Part shown: piece by piece, positions 47,577 through 56,320 of the stretch
How positions within the stretch are numbered: position 1 is the stretch's first letter
Layout: every line of letters begins with the position of its first letter
Assembly (NCBI RefSeq): GCF_900103165.1
Contig: NZ_FNKY01000001.1
Span: 2,294,001-2,358,000 of the forward strand
DNA: 64,000 nt
From: Nitrosospira multiformis
GTDB lineage: Bacteria; Pseudomonadota; Gammaproteobacteria; Burkholderiales; Nitrosomonadaceae
Reading direction: 5' to 3'
The notes under the pieces: generated by a model
Seen by the model: only the letters and a program-made list of their open reading frames with translations
What the model was told of the DNA's origin: nothing
Databases searched by the model: none
Made by a program: the position numbers and the translations under genes

Positions 47577-48731
47577 ATGAATGAGCGCCACGCTCCATAT
47601 CTGATGGACACTAAAGCCACATTCGATTGCGCCACATTTGGATTTGACAACGCGCGAATCCAGGAGGCGCTGTCGGTACTGGGGCTGCATGCCGAACATG
47701 CCAAACTGGCGGAGCGCATACGGAGCGAAGCCACGGAGGGAGAAGCCGAGGCGCTGGTGCATTCCTGCTGCGTCGCGCTTGCGCGCGAGCGAAGTTTCGC
47801 GTTGATCGAGCGGAGTATGGGTATCGAATGCTTCACGCAAACATGGACCCGGCATTTACGGGACTACGGCCAGGACTTCGATACCCCGAAGTATTTTGGA
47901 GAACGGCTGGCCATCGCCGCCGCTTTCGTTCGCGCAAAAATTCCCCTGGGGATTCTGCAGCTACAGCATAGCCTCACGCAGCAAGCACTGATAAACAATC
48001 TATCGGTCAAATTCGCGGACGATACGGCAACCCTGCGCCCCCTCATCGACTGCATTTTGAAACTCAACTCCCTGGACGTCTACCTCAGTGCCGAAGGTTA
48101 TCGTCTTCCACAAATTGACGAACTGCGAAAGGCGCTCACCAGGCTGCGCAAGGAAACATCCCACTGGCATCAGGAAGCTTCGACTGATCAACTCACGGGC
48201 TTGATGCGCTATAACACGCTGATGGAGACCCTTGATCACCATATCAATATGGCGCACAGGGGGCACGATGGCCGGAGCGGCAGCCCGCTGTGCGTGGCGA
48301 TGATCGATCTCGATTTCTTCAAGAAAATTAACGATACCCACGGGCACGTGGTGGGCGACTTCGTCCTCAAGCATGTGGCGGGACGGATTCAGGCGGCGGT
48401 GCGGGACTTCGACATGGTTGGCAGATTCGGCGGGGAAGAATTCGTTATTATCATGACGAGCACCCATCTGGAATTGGCAAAGGTCATCGCGGAGCGGATA
48501 CGCAAAGGGGTGATGGAAACGCCGTTGCATCTGAAGGAACTCAGCATCCCGGTAACCATCAGTGTTGGCGTGGCGATGTTGAGGCCAGGCGAGCGCAAGG
48601 AAACATTGATTGAGCGTGCGGATAAGGCAATGTACAAAGCAAAGGAAGCGGGGCGCAATCGGGTAATGCTCGCCAAAGATACCGGCGGCACTGGCGATAC
48701 CGGCGATTCGGAAACGCTGCCCGAATTGTAG
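47577..48731 (+). CDS. Diguanylate cyclase with N-terminal globin-sensor-like domain
   Basis: The 384-residue protein has a C-terminal GGDEF domain: STDQLTGLMRYN, IDLDFFKKINDTHGH, and GGEEF near 284 with the RDFD inhibitory site five residues before it. It should make cyclic di-GMP and be feedback-inhibited. The N-terminal 150 residues are helical and resemble a globin-coupled sensor domain (YFGERLAIAAAFVRAKIPLGI), but the position of the proximal His in that motif appears to be Phe, so haem binding is doubtful. No membrane segment. GGGAACCT lies just before the ATG. Confidence 0.88.
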   Translation: MNERHAPYLMDTKATFDCATFGFDNARIQEALSVLGLHAEHAKLAERIRSEATEGEAEALVHSCCVALARERSFALIERSMGIECFTQTWTRHLRDYGQDFDTPKYFGERLAIAAAFVRAKIPLGILQLQHSLTQQALINNLSVKFADDTATLRPLIDCILKLNSLDVYLSAEGYRLPQIDELRKALTRLRKETSHWHQEASTDQLTGLMRYNTLMETLDHHINMAHRGHDGRSGSPLCVAMIDLDFFKKINDTHGHVVGDFVLKHVAGRIQAAVRDFDMVGRFGGEEFVIIMTSTHLELAKVIAERIRKGVMETPLHLKELSIPVTISVGVAMLRPGERKETLIERADKAMYKAKEAGRNRVMLAKDTGGTGDTGDSETLPEL

Positions 48732-48746
48732 CTGTAAGAATACCGC

Positions 48747-50261
48747 CTATCCGGTACTCCCATCCAGACTCAAGCGGATCGTCCGGAGCGTGTCGGCTCT
48801 TTCGCAAGCGCTACTGGAAGCGGAGACCAGCACAACCTGATCGCCGAGTTCCGCCAGACCCTGCGAGACCAGCCACTCTCCGGCTTGAACCAGACAAGCC
48901 TGCGGCCCGGTTCCAGTGCGGGTTCCAGTACCAAATACGGCAGCGGAAAGAAGCGGCGAAACCCCGCGCACCAGCGCCAGGCTCCGATACAATCTCATGG
49001 AACTTGCCACGACGATAAGCGGCGCCTGAGGGCGGAAACGGGCAATCGCCAGCGCCGCTGCCATGGTATGGGCGGGCACGATGATGGCCCGGGCGCTGAG
49101 CCGCGCAGCAAGCTGGCAGGCGGCGAAGCTCAGGGCATTGCCCGGCTGATCCGGGGAACTGGGCATGTCCGTCGCCCGCATCCGGTCATGTGCCATGCGC
49201 AAGCTATATCCCTTCTCCGTCGCCGTGAGCACGCGGGCAAGAAACCGTACGGCGGCGATGGGAAATTGACCGATGGCTGTCTCGGCAGAGAGCATCACGG
49301 CATCCGTTCCATCGAGTACCGCGTTGGCCACGTCGGTGGCTTCGGCCCGTGTCGGATGTTCGCGCTCCACCATCGACTCGAGCATCTGCGTGGCGGTGAC
49401 TACCGGGCGCCCGTGCGCATTGGCCGCCGCGATAATACGCTTCTGCACCACCGGTATCTCGGCGAGATCGGTCTCGACTCCCAGATCACCGCGCGCGACC
49501 ATCACGCCGTCGGACGCTTCCACAATCGCATCGAGATCCGCGAGTGCCTGGCGCTTCTCTATCTTGGCCATCAGCAGCGGCTGCGCCCCCGGACCCGGTC
49601 CAGACGGCAGGCATGCCCGCACCCGCGCAAGATCGCCGGCCGATTGCACAAACGACACGCCGACCCATTCAATCTCTTGCGCCACCGCGAATGCGAGATG
49701 ACGCCGGTCATCATCGGTAGGCACCAGCTCGCTCAGAATTGATTCGGGAACGTTGATCCCGGAGCCGGAGCGCACAGTGCCGCCGATGATCACTTCGCAC
49801 TGGACGCAGGCGGCAGTCGTGGTTCTGACGCGCAGCTCGATCGAGCCATCGGCCAGAAACACCGACTCTCCCGCACGGAGCGCCTGAAGCAGCTCCGGGT
49901 CTCGCACTGGCAAAAGAGTGTTGTACTCTTCCGCACCACCGCCCTCCTCCGCGATGCCGCCTTCCGCAGTCAGCCTGACTATCGCACCTTCGGTCAGCTT
50001 GCGAAAATCATCCGGCAGATCGCCAATGCGGAATTTCGGACCCGGCAGATCAATGAGAATAGCCACCGGCTGGCCGAGCGCATGAGCTGCGTTACGCACC
50101 CGCTCAATGCGCCGCGCATGATCGGCATGATCGCCGTGCGAGGCATTCACGCGCGCAACATCCATGCCGTACTCGATCAGTTGCTCGATAACGCCGGGGG
50201 AGTCCGTCGCAGGGCCCAGCGTACATACGATCTTGGTTCGCTGCCAGCTGTGGGGAATCAT
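48747..50261 (-). CDS. pyk: Pyruvate kinase
   Basis: This 504-residue enzyme converts phosphoenolpyruvate and ADP to pyruvate and ATP. Motifs: TKIVCTLGPATDS, VARVNASHGD, LMAKIEKRQAL with the catalytic Lys, VMVARGDLGVE, TATQMLESMV and DGTDAVMLSAETAIGQFP. The active-site loop reads VNASHG rather than LNFSHG, so Phe is Ala at that place. The C-terminal domain is normal in length. It is convergent with the GGDEF gene (15 bp between stops). Confidence 0.95.
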   Translation of the reverse strand: MIPHSWQRTKIVCTLGPATDSPGVIEQLIEYGMDVARVNASHGDHADHARRIERVRNAAHALGQPVAILIDLPGPKFRIGDLPDDFRKLTEGAIVRLTAEGGIAEEGGGAEEYNTLLPVRDPELLQALRAGESVFLADGSIELRVRTTTAACVQCEVIIGGTVRSGSGINVPESILSELVPTDDDRRHLAFAVAQEIEWVGVSFVQSAGDLARVRACLPSGPGPGAQPLLMAKIEKRQALADLDAIVEASDGVMVARGDLGVETDLAEIPVVQKRIIAAANAHGRPVVTATQMLESMVEREHPTRAEATDVANAVLDGTDAVMLSAETAIGQFPIAAVRFLARVLTATEKGYSLRMAHDRMRATDMPSSPDQPGNALSFAACQLAARLSARAIIVPAHTMAAALAIARFRPQAPLIVVASSMRLYRSLALVRGVSPLLSAAVFGTGTRTGTGPQACLVQAGEWLVSQGLAELGDQVVLVSASSSACERADTLRTIRLSLDGSTG

Positions 50262-50332
50262 ATGGCTATTGTCTCTATATAATTCAACAGATTTCAGATA
50301 TCGTTGTCTTTTGATTTAAATAAGGAGACACC

Positions 50333-50593
50333 ATGCCCAAACTGACGGACTACGTCAAGATGGCGGCAGAGGATTATCTGGAAGAAACGGGGAACACCGA
50401 GCTGAATGCTCGCTGGATAGCCGAATTCTTTCAGGACGGCGGCGTGCAGGATGCCTACCCTCGACAAAATCTGGTCGCGTTCGCGGAAATGGTGCAGAAA
50501 GAGTTGACTAAACATGAAGAGCGAGCCGCCAAAAAAACGCGTTTGCTTCTGGACAAAACCATCCGCGGAATAAAGTATCCACGCAAGTCTTAG
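50333..50593 (+). CDS. Small hypothetical protein
   Basis: The 86-residue protein (MPKLTDYVKMAAEDYLEETGN ... IRGIKYPRKS) is charged and helical, with TAAGGAGACACC at the ribosome site. There is no signal, Cys or known domain. It is divergent from pyruvate kinase. I do not recognise the family. Confidence 0.78.
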   Translation: MPKLTDYVKMAAEDYLEETGNTELNARWIAEFFQDGGVQDAYPRQNLVAFAEMVQKELTKHEERAAKKTRLLLDKTIRGIKYPRKS

Positions 50594-51148
50594 TAAGCCT
50601 GCTCACCGGTTTAGATGCTCCCGGGCAGTGACGCCTGTTATTTCCACCGTCTTGTTGGCGGAACCGGATTCATGTTGCCCGCATCCTCCATCGCTGGATG
50701 GATTTCCTCCACCATTTGGACGAGCAGGAACGCAGAACTAAAGTTTATTCTCTTCATACCTGTAAGATCTTGCAGGTAGTCACGATCTCAATTCTCCTAT
50801 CTAATACTTTCATCGTTAACAACGATGAAAGGAGGCATTGGGAATGGAAGCACCGCTTGCGTAACACGGTCAAGCGCAACCCGCTTGACACATTCACACC
50901 CATCGTGGAACTGGCTCGTATACCGGCAAGTTGAGGTATCCGGGCTGGATTCTATTCATTTAGCCTGGATATTTTATGGCTTCGTGCGATCATCGCGCAG
51001 GGCTTTTGACTGGTAGAAGCTTTTGCAAGGCAGGGCACAGCAGTTCATGCATTCGGCCGGGACAAAATCTCTGATATCAATCAAAAGGTGGGCGAAGATG
51101 CGAGCCAATTCATGAAATATGCCGGTTAGCTCATAAGGAGAATAACAA
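50594..51148. other. Intergenic region with hairpin and a strong ribosome site
   Basis: CTTTCATCGTT and AACGATGAAAG form a perfect 11-bp stem (50807-50831) whose right arm runs into AAAGGAGG (50828-50835). That site is followed 8 bp later by ATG and a six-codon frame (50844-50864) ending TAA. This may be a leader peptide or riboregulator, or chance. A 78-codon frame at 50698 is not convincing. Confidence 0.4.
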
Positions 51149-52864
51149 GTGAGAAACGGATTTGCATTTTGGATCGGCAGCATGGCGTTCACGTCCGCTA
51201 TGCTCGCGCCGCCGCCTTCATCCGCGGCGGCTCCGCTACCCATTGATCAGGGAAAGGAGTGGACGGCTTCCGCCCAAAAAGACTTCTACAGCCGTGACCA
51301 GGGTTCACGGATCATGCCGCTTAGCTGGATCGCGGCGTTGAAACAGCCGAATGGCGAGCCTTTTATGGCCGATAGTCTTAGCCGCTATGGTTATTTGCCC
51401 AACAAGGCGAGTCACCCACCCGGGCTGCCGGTCGGCTTTACCGTCGGCAGCGGAAGTAACGGCCAGGAGATTGGCATGAATTGCTCCGCATGCCATACGC
51501 GCCAGATTGAAGTCAATGGCAGTCTCTACCGGATCGACGGGGGTCCGGGTATTGTCGACTTTCAGAGTTTCCTTGCCGATCTTGATAAGGCGGTAAACAC
51601 CGTGCTGACGAATCAACAGGCATTTACGGAATTTGCCCGTGCCGTGCTGGGTCCGTCGCCAACTTCGGCCGACAAGACGAAGCTGGGCCAGGCGCTGCAA
51701 GCCTGGTATCTGCCTTATCACACGTTAATGAAAGGCGCGCTGCCCACCCCGCCCTGGGGACCGGCACGGCTCGATGCCGTAGCGATGATTTTTAACCGGC
51801 TCACGGGGCTCGACATCGGTCCGCCGCCCACTTATATGATCCCCGAAAATATCAAACCCGCCACCGCGCCGGTGCGCTATCCATTCCTCTGGAATGCCGC
51901 GATTCAGGACAAAACCCAGTGGCCCGGCTTTGCCGGGAATGGCAATAATATCCTGGGACTCGCTCGTAATCTGGGTGAAGTTTACGGGGTTTTCGGCGTT
52001 TTCCATCCTAAGAAAGATGCGTGGCGACTGCTTGGAATCGACTACCTGCATAATAATTCAGCCAATTTCCAGGGACTCGACGCGCTGGAGGACCTGATTC
52101 GTAAAATTGGACCGCCCAGATGGCCGTGGAAAGTAGACCAGGCGCTTGCCACCAAGGGCAAGGCAATCTTTGCACGCAAGACTGATCAAGGCGGCTGCGT
52201 CGAATGCCATGGAATCAGCCCTGGGCAGACCCGGTTCTTCGAGCAGAAAACCTGGGCCACACCGGTTCTGGATGTCGGCACCGATTCCAGGGAATATGAC
52301 ATTCTTGGCTGGACCGTAAAGACCGGCGTGCTTGAAGGGGCAAAAATCCCCTTTCTCGCCCAGCCTCTCAAACCGGTCGACACGGCCTTCAACGTTCTGG
52401 GATTATCGGTAATCGGCTCCATTCTCCAGCATTACGTTCCGGTATTGATGAAGGCGGAAGATCAGGCACAGGTGAAGGGCATGCAATCGCCATTTACGCC
52501 CGAAACCGAATCTCTCAAGGATGCATTCAAGGCACCGGCGCCCACAACACCCTCCTATGCCTATGAATCCCGGGTACTTGAAGGAATCTGGGCAGCTGCT
52601 CCCTATCTGCACAATGGATCGGTGCCATCGCTGGCCGAATTGCTGAAGCCTGCAGCCGAAAGGGTCAGTTCATTCAAGGTTGGCCCTGCTTACGACCTGG
52701 TCAATGTCGGCCTTGCTGTCGATCAGACCAAGTTCGACTATACATTGCAGACCACGGATTGCAGCGACCGGAATTCGGGAAACAGCCGCTGCGGCCACGA
52801 ATTCGGCACCACGCTTTCGGCGGACGAGAAAAAAGCGTTGCTCGAATACCTCAAAACGCTTTAA
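51149..52864 (+). CDS. Exported di-haem cytochrome c (RoxA/MauG-like)
   Basis: This 571-residue protein starts with GTG after ATAAGGAGAATAACAA and has a Sec signal peptide (AFTSAMLAPPPSSAAA). Two CxxCH sites are present, CSACH near 111 and CVECH near 349. The end has APYLHNGSVPSLAELL, a hallmark of the MauG/RoxA-like di-haem family, whose members oxidise rubber, cofactors or peroxide. Long spacing between the haems and the size suit RoxA-like proteins more than peroxidases. The substrate is unknown. It stands alone. Confidence 0.9.
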   Translation: MRNGFAFWIGSMAFTSAMLAPPPSSAAAPLPIDQGKEWTASAQKDFYSRDQGSRIMPLSWIAALKQPNGEPFMADSLSRYGYLPNKASHPPGLPVGFTVGSGSNGQEIGMNCSACHTRQIEVNGSLYRIDGGPGIVDFQSFLADLDKAVNTVLTNQQAFTEFARAVLGPSPTSADKTKLGQALQAWYLPYHTLMKGALPTPPWGPARLDAVAMIFNRLTGLDIGPPPTYMIPENIKPATAPVRYPFLWNAAIQDKTQWPGFAGNGNNILGLARNLGEVYGVFGVFHPKKDAWRLLGIDYLHNNSANFQGLDALEDLIRKIGPPRWPWKVDQALATKGKAIFARKTDQGGCVECHGISPGQTRFFEQKTWATPVLDVGTDSREYDILGWTVKTGVLEGAKIPFLAQPLKPVDTAFNVLGLSVIGSILQHYVPVLMKAEDQAQVKGMQSPFTPETESLKDAFKAPAPTTPSYAYESRVLEGIWAAAPYLHNGSVPSLAELLKPAAERVSSFKVGPAYDLVNVGLAVDQTKFDYTLQTTDCSDRNSGNSRCGHEFGTTLSADEKKALLEYLKTL

Positions 52865-52885
52865 CAACTCGATATGTGACAACGG

Positions 52886-52916
52886 CTTTCCTCTCCCGAT
52901 TGTTGAGAGAGGAAAG
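52886..52916 (+). terminator. Hairpin downstream of the di-haem cytochrome
   Basis: CTTTCCTCTC and GAGAGGAAAG pair perfectly (10 bp) around CCGATTGTTGA, 22 bp past the stop. No T run follows, so termination strength is unclear. Confidence 0.45.
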
Positions 52917-53027
52917 TCGCTCCGGGCTGACGCCAGATGTCGAATCCAGATTCGATTTCTCCCCCTTTCCCCTCTCCCACGCGGCCCTATCGTCCACCTT
53001 TCATTCATCAACCAACGCAGCAAGCAT

Positions 53028-54737
53028 TCAAGAACTGCATGACAACGCCGAGCAACCCGGTTTGTTGCGCGCCCATTCAGGCCGGCGGTCCGCGAGATCG
53101 TCATGCCCGGGCTGCTCGTCATAAGGATGTTTCAATACTTCCATCAGCCGTGTAATGACATAAGCATCACCCTGCTCCAGCGCCTCGATGGCCTGCTGCG
53201 CCAGATAATTGCGTAGCACATATTTGGGATTGGCATATCTCATGCGCTCCAGGCGCACATCCGCAAATTCAGGCAAACTGGTAGCCTCCGCATCCAGGCG
53301 CGCGCGCGCGATATAGCGGCGCAGCCAGCCAGCCAGCCTGGCCATCTGCGCGGGGGCCAGTTCAGTATAGAACGCCCGGTGCAACGGCGCAGCCAGCGTA
53401 GCGTCATCCATGGTAGCCGCCGGATTGTCACCCTGAGTATCCACCGGCATGGCCATCAGTCCACGAAAGAACAGGGTCATATCGGTCTCAACCTGCTGCA
53501 GCAGATCGAACAGGCCGCTCACCAGCGTGTCATCCCCGTCCTGCCCCAACGAAACCAGTCCGAGTTTGTCCGCCAGCATGCCACGCCATGCATTCTGAAA
53601 AGTCTCACCGAAGACCGACAAGCCATACTCCAGCGCCGCGTGGTCCTCGATCAGCGGGGCAAGGGCGTTGGCGAGCCGGGTCAGATTCCAGTGCGCAATC
53701 TCTGGCTGGTTGCCGAAGCAGTACCGCCGCCCCTGCGCATCCGTGGTATTGGGCGTCCACTGGAAATCGAAACCCTCCAGCCAGCCATAGGGACCATAGT
53801 CGATCGTCAGCCCCAGTATCGACATATTGTCGGTATTCATCACGCCGTGGACGAAACCCACCCGCATCCAGTGAGCGGCCAGCGTCCCGGTACGACGGCA
53901 GATTTCTTCGAACCACCGCGCGTAAGTTGACGGTGAAGGCGCGCCCAGTTCAGGGAAATGCTCGCGTATCACGTAATCGGCCAGACGCCGGAGCGTGTCC
54001 AGTTCATTGTGCGCCGCAAGGATTTCGAAATTGCCGAAGCGCACGAACGACGGCGCCACACGACAGACGATGGCGCCCGTCTCGGGACGCGGATTGCCAT
54101 CATAAAACATGTCGCGCACCACCATTTCGCCGGTTGCCACCAGACTTAACGCCCGGGTAGTCGGCACCCCCAGAGAATGCATGGCTTCGCTGCACAGAAA
54201 TTCGCGCACCGACGAGCGCAGCACCGCACGACCATCCGCGGTGCGCGAGTACGGTGTCTTGCCCACCCCCTTGAGCTGCAATTCCCGGCGCTTGCCATCC
54301 GGGCCGAGTATCTCGCCCAGGGTAATGGCGCGGCCATCGCCGAGCTGCCCCGCCCAGTGGCCGAACTGGTGTCCACCATAACGTGCCGCATACGGCTGCA
54401 TACCAGGCAGGACGCGGCTGCCGCCGAGCACTTCGACCGCCGGACCCACCGGTGAAACCGGGCGTGAAATACCGAGCAGTTCGCCCACCGGCTCCACCCA
54501 GGCCAGCAGCCGGGGCGCCCGCACCGGAGTTGGATCAACGCGGGTATAGCAGGCGTTGCGCACCGCACGGGGAATGTTGTGGGTCTCCGGGTCGCCTGGC
54601 AGCTCGCGCACGAAGCTGTTGTCGAATTGCAGATCGCATAGATCGGCGAGACCGGAACTATCGGCGACAGGGATGATAGCAGCCGTAGCGCCGATATCGT
54701 GCGCCGTCATGTCGCGTTTAAGATGGGTTTGACTCAT
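53028..54737 (-). CDS. selO: Protein adenylyltransferase SelO (YdiU)
   Basis: The 569-residue SelO pseudokinase transfers AMP to Ser, Thr or Tyr residues of proteins. Visible features: RYGGHQFGHWAGQLGDGRA, QLKGVGKTPYSR, the HGVMNTDNMSILGLTIDYGP region with the metal-binding Asp residues, and the C-terminus KPGCSALSCSS with two Cys, as in YdiU proteins. The chosen ATG 54737 gives the normal length; the frame to 54788 is an extension into a repeat. It is convergent with the di-haem cytochrome. GAAGATAATT precedes the start. Confidence 0.95.
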   Translation of the reverse strand: MSQTHLKRDMTAHDIGATAAIIPVADSSGLADLCDLQFDNSFVRELPGDPETHNIPRAVRNACYTRVDPTPVRAPRLLAWVEPVGELLGISRPVSPVGPAVEVLGGSRVLPGMQPYAARYGGHQFGHWAGQLGDGRAITLGEILGPDGKRRELQLKGVGKTPYSRTADGRAVLRSSVREFLCSEAMHSLGVPTTRALSLVATGEMVVRDMFYDGNPRPETGAIVCRVAPSFVRFGNFEILAAHNELDTLRRLADYVIREHFPELGAPSPSTYARWFEEICRRTGTLAAHWMRVGFVHGVMNTDNMSILGLTIDYGPYGWLEGFDFQWTPNTTDAQGRRYCFGNQPEIAHWNLTRLANALAPLIEDHAALEYGLSVFGETFQNAWRGMLADKLGLVSLGQDGDDTLVSGLFDLLQQVETDMTLFFRGLMAMPVDTQGDNPAATMDDATLAAPLHRAFYTELAPAQMARLAGWLRRYIARARLDAEATSLPEFADVRLERMRYANPKYVLRNYLAQQAIEALEQGDAYVITRLMEVLKHPYDEQPGHDDLADRRPEWARNKPGCSALSCSS

Positions 54738-54758
54738 AATTATCTTCAATCCGGTTTT

Positions 54759-54790
54759 GGTAGGATGGGTAAGCGTGGCGTAACCCATCG
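54759..54790. repeat. Dispersed hairpin repeat copy upstream of selO
   Basis: GGTAGGATGGGTAAGCGTGG and CGTAACCCATC form a hairpin-like copy of the dispersed repeat, 22 bp upstream of the selO start. Confidence 0.6.
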
Positions 54791-54978
54791 GGACATCGGC
54801 ATATCAAATCATGCCCGGGTACTGGCTAACGTCAGACGATGGCGCGCAATGTTCAGATCGGATGATAATCTTTTCTTCAGGGGTGGTGCGGCCCGTGTGA
54901 TTCTTGTTGAAAAAACGCCCTGTCAAAGTGGGCCACCTATTCAAACGCAATCGCATCACCCGCACGCTGGCAGCCGCT

Positions 54979-55518
54979 TCATTGCGGAGGCGGGGGCGGA
55001 GGATTGCCGGGCGGAGGAGGCGGAGGATTGCCAAGCGGAGGCGGGGGCAGATTGGCACCAGGCGCCTGGTTGCGATAGCTGTCCATGATCTGGCCTGATA
55101 CGGGGACACGATGACCCTTGGCATACATGCATTGGATATAACCCATATCGTAGCGCTGCTGGATGACATACCCCGAAGTTCGGGCGGTACCCGTTCCCAT
55201 CAGTCCTCCCACCAGCAGGCCGCTACCCGCGCCAATCGCGGCACCCGTTCCTCCCCCCAAAGCGGCACCCGCCGCCGCGCCAACCCCTGTACCGATTGCG
55301 GCGGTTCCAGCTCCGCTGGAAACGGCTGCCTGATTTGGTGTCGTTCCCCCTGCCTGTTCACTGGCATACTGTTTACAGTAGGAATCATCTCCCCGGAATT
55401 GATCAAAAGTCTTGCCGGACCCCGGCAGGACCATCACGCTGGGGCCGCTCGGTATGCTCGCACATGCCCCCAACAAGAACACCAGCAGCAACGGAAATCG
55501 TCTATGGTTTTTTAACAT
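54979..55518 (-). CDS. Glycine-zipper lipoprotein with proline-rich tail
   Basis: This 179-residue lipoprotein (LLLVFLLGACAS, lipobox Cys about 19) has a glycine zipper (AAIGTGVGAAAGAALGGGTG, then AAIGAGSGLLVGG) of the type that packs in the outer membrane. A YIQCMYAKGHRVPV segment follows, and the C-terminus is a run of Pro and Gly. ATG 55518 has AAGGAG 5 bp away. It lies 9 bp downstream of the Gly/His-rich gene on the same strand, probably one operon. Function unknown. Confidence 0.85.
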   Translation of the reverse strand: MLKNHRRFPLLLVFLLGACASIPSGPSVMVLPGSGKTFDQFRGDDSYCKQYASEQAGGTTPNQAAVSSGAGTAAIGTGVGAAAGAALGGGTGAAIGAGSGLLVGGLMGTGTARTSGYVIQQRYDMGYIQCMYAKGHRVPVSGQIMDSYRNQAPGANLPPPPLGNPPPPPPGNPPPPPPQ

Positions 55519-55527
55519 GGCCACTCC

Positions 55528-56043
55528 TTATTGGGCGGGCTGAGGAGCCACTTGCAGCCAGCCATCGGGGCATTTTTTTACATAGGGATAATACCCCTCC
55601 GGGTTTCTGCAATAATGCCAATAATTGGCGGGTGCTTGTGGCGGCGGCGGTTGCACCGCTGCCTGCGGTGGTTGCTGCTGAATATACACCGGTGGTACTT
55701 GCGGTACAGCCACTACCGGGGGGTACCCGTAATATGGAGAGTAATAAGGCATTCCGAATCCATAGCCGCCATAACCATAGCCATAACCGCCATAATAACC
55801 CGGACCGTATCCATATCCACCGAAGCCAAAACCGGGATAGAAACCTCCTATGCCAATGAAACCTATTCCCCCATGATGGTGGTGCCCACCCCCGCCATGA
55901 TGACCCCCACCGTGGTGACCTCCACCACCGTGATGACCTCCCCCATCACCTCCGCCCCCGCCTCCATCTCGCGTCCACGCTGAACCGGTGGAAACTGGCC
56001 CAAGCATAACGAGAACAAGCCACATTAATCCGATCTTTTTCAC
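55528..56043 (-). CDS. Exported Gly/His/Tyr-rich protein with C-terminal WHYC motif
   Basis: This 171-residue protein has a Sec signal (WLVLVMLGPVSTGSA-W), a Gly/His repeat (GGGHHGGG repeats), a Gly/Tyr section (FGGYGYGPGYYGGYG), a Pro-rich stretch with VYIQQQ, and a conserved end YWHYCRNPEGYYPYVKKCPDGW with two Cys. A paralogue lies at 61063-61674. The His clusters could bind metal, but that is inference. I do not recognise the family by name. It lies before the glycine-zipper lipoprotein. Confidence 0.85.
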   Translation of the reverse strand: MKKIGLMWLVLVMLGPVSTGSAWTRDGGGGGGDGGGHHGGGGHHGGGHHGGGGHHHHGGIGFIGIGGFYPGFGFGGYGYGPGYYGGYGYGYGGYGFGMPYYSPYYGYPPVVAVPQVPPVYIQQQPPQAAVQPPPPQAPANYWHYCRNPEGYYPYVKKCPDGWLQVAPQPAQ

Positions 56044-56239
56044 ATACGCTCCTGTTCCGCAACCGCGTGTCCCGCATTGTTCCGATTGCCTTCGCCCAAA
56101 GCACCATTTCCTTCGTTACCGGAAAAAAAACGGCAATTGCACATAAGACAAGCGTCACGCTGGAAAATGCCCTATAGCGCTAACATTTTCTGTAGTGCAT
56201 CGCCAACGAAGCGATTGTCACAAAGGAGAATTAAAGGTT

Positions 56240-56320
56240 ATGCTTACCTATACTTCTTCATCGTATCTCGTTATCGCTGATCGGAACAATAGATGGAATT
56301 CAAGGACTATTACAAGATAA
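56240..56320 (+). CDS. Short upstream open frame overlapping cbpA
   Basis: A 26-codon frame (MLTYTSSSYLV...) begins after AAAGGAGAATTAAAGGTT, a strong ribosome site, and ends 28 bp inside cbpA in another frame. The cbpA ATG has no good ribosome site of its own and a TAG directly before it, so this leader may couple translation. Not confirmed. Confidence 0.4.
   Translation: MLTYTSSSYLVIADRNNRWNSRTITR

Noticed and set aside
50698-50934. 78-codon frame in the 50.6-51.1 kb gap
   Set aside because: No ribosome site, runs through the hairpin, no recognisable domain.
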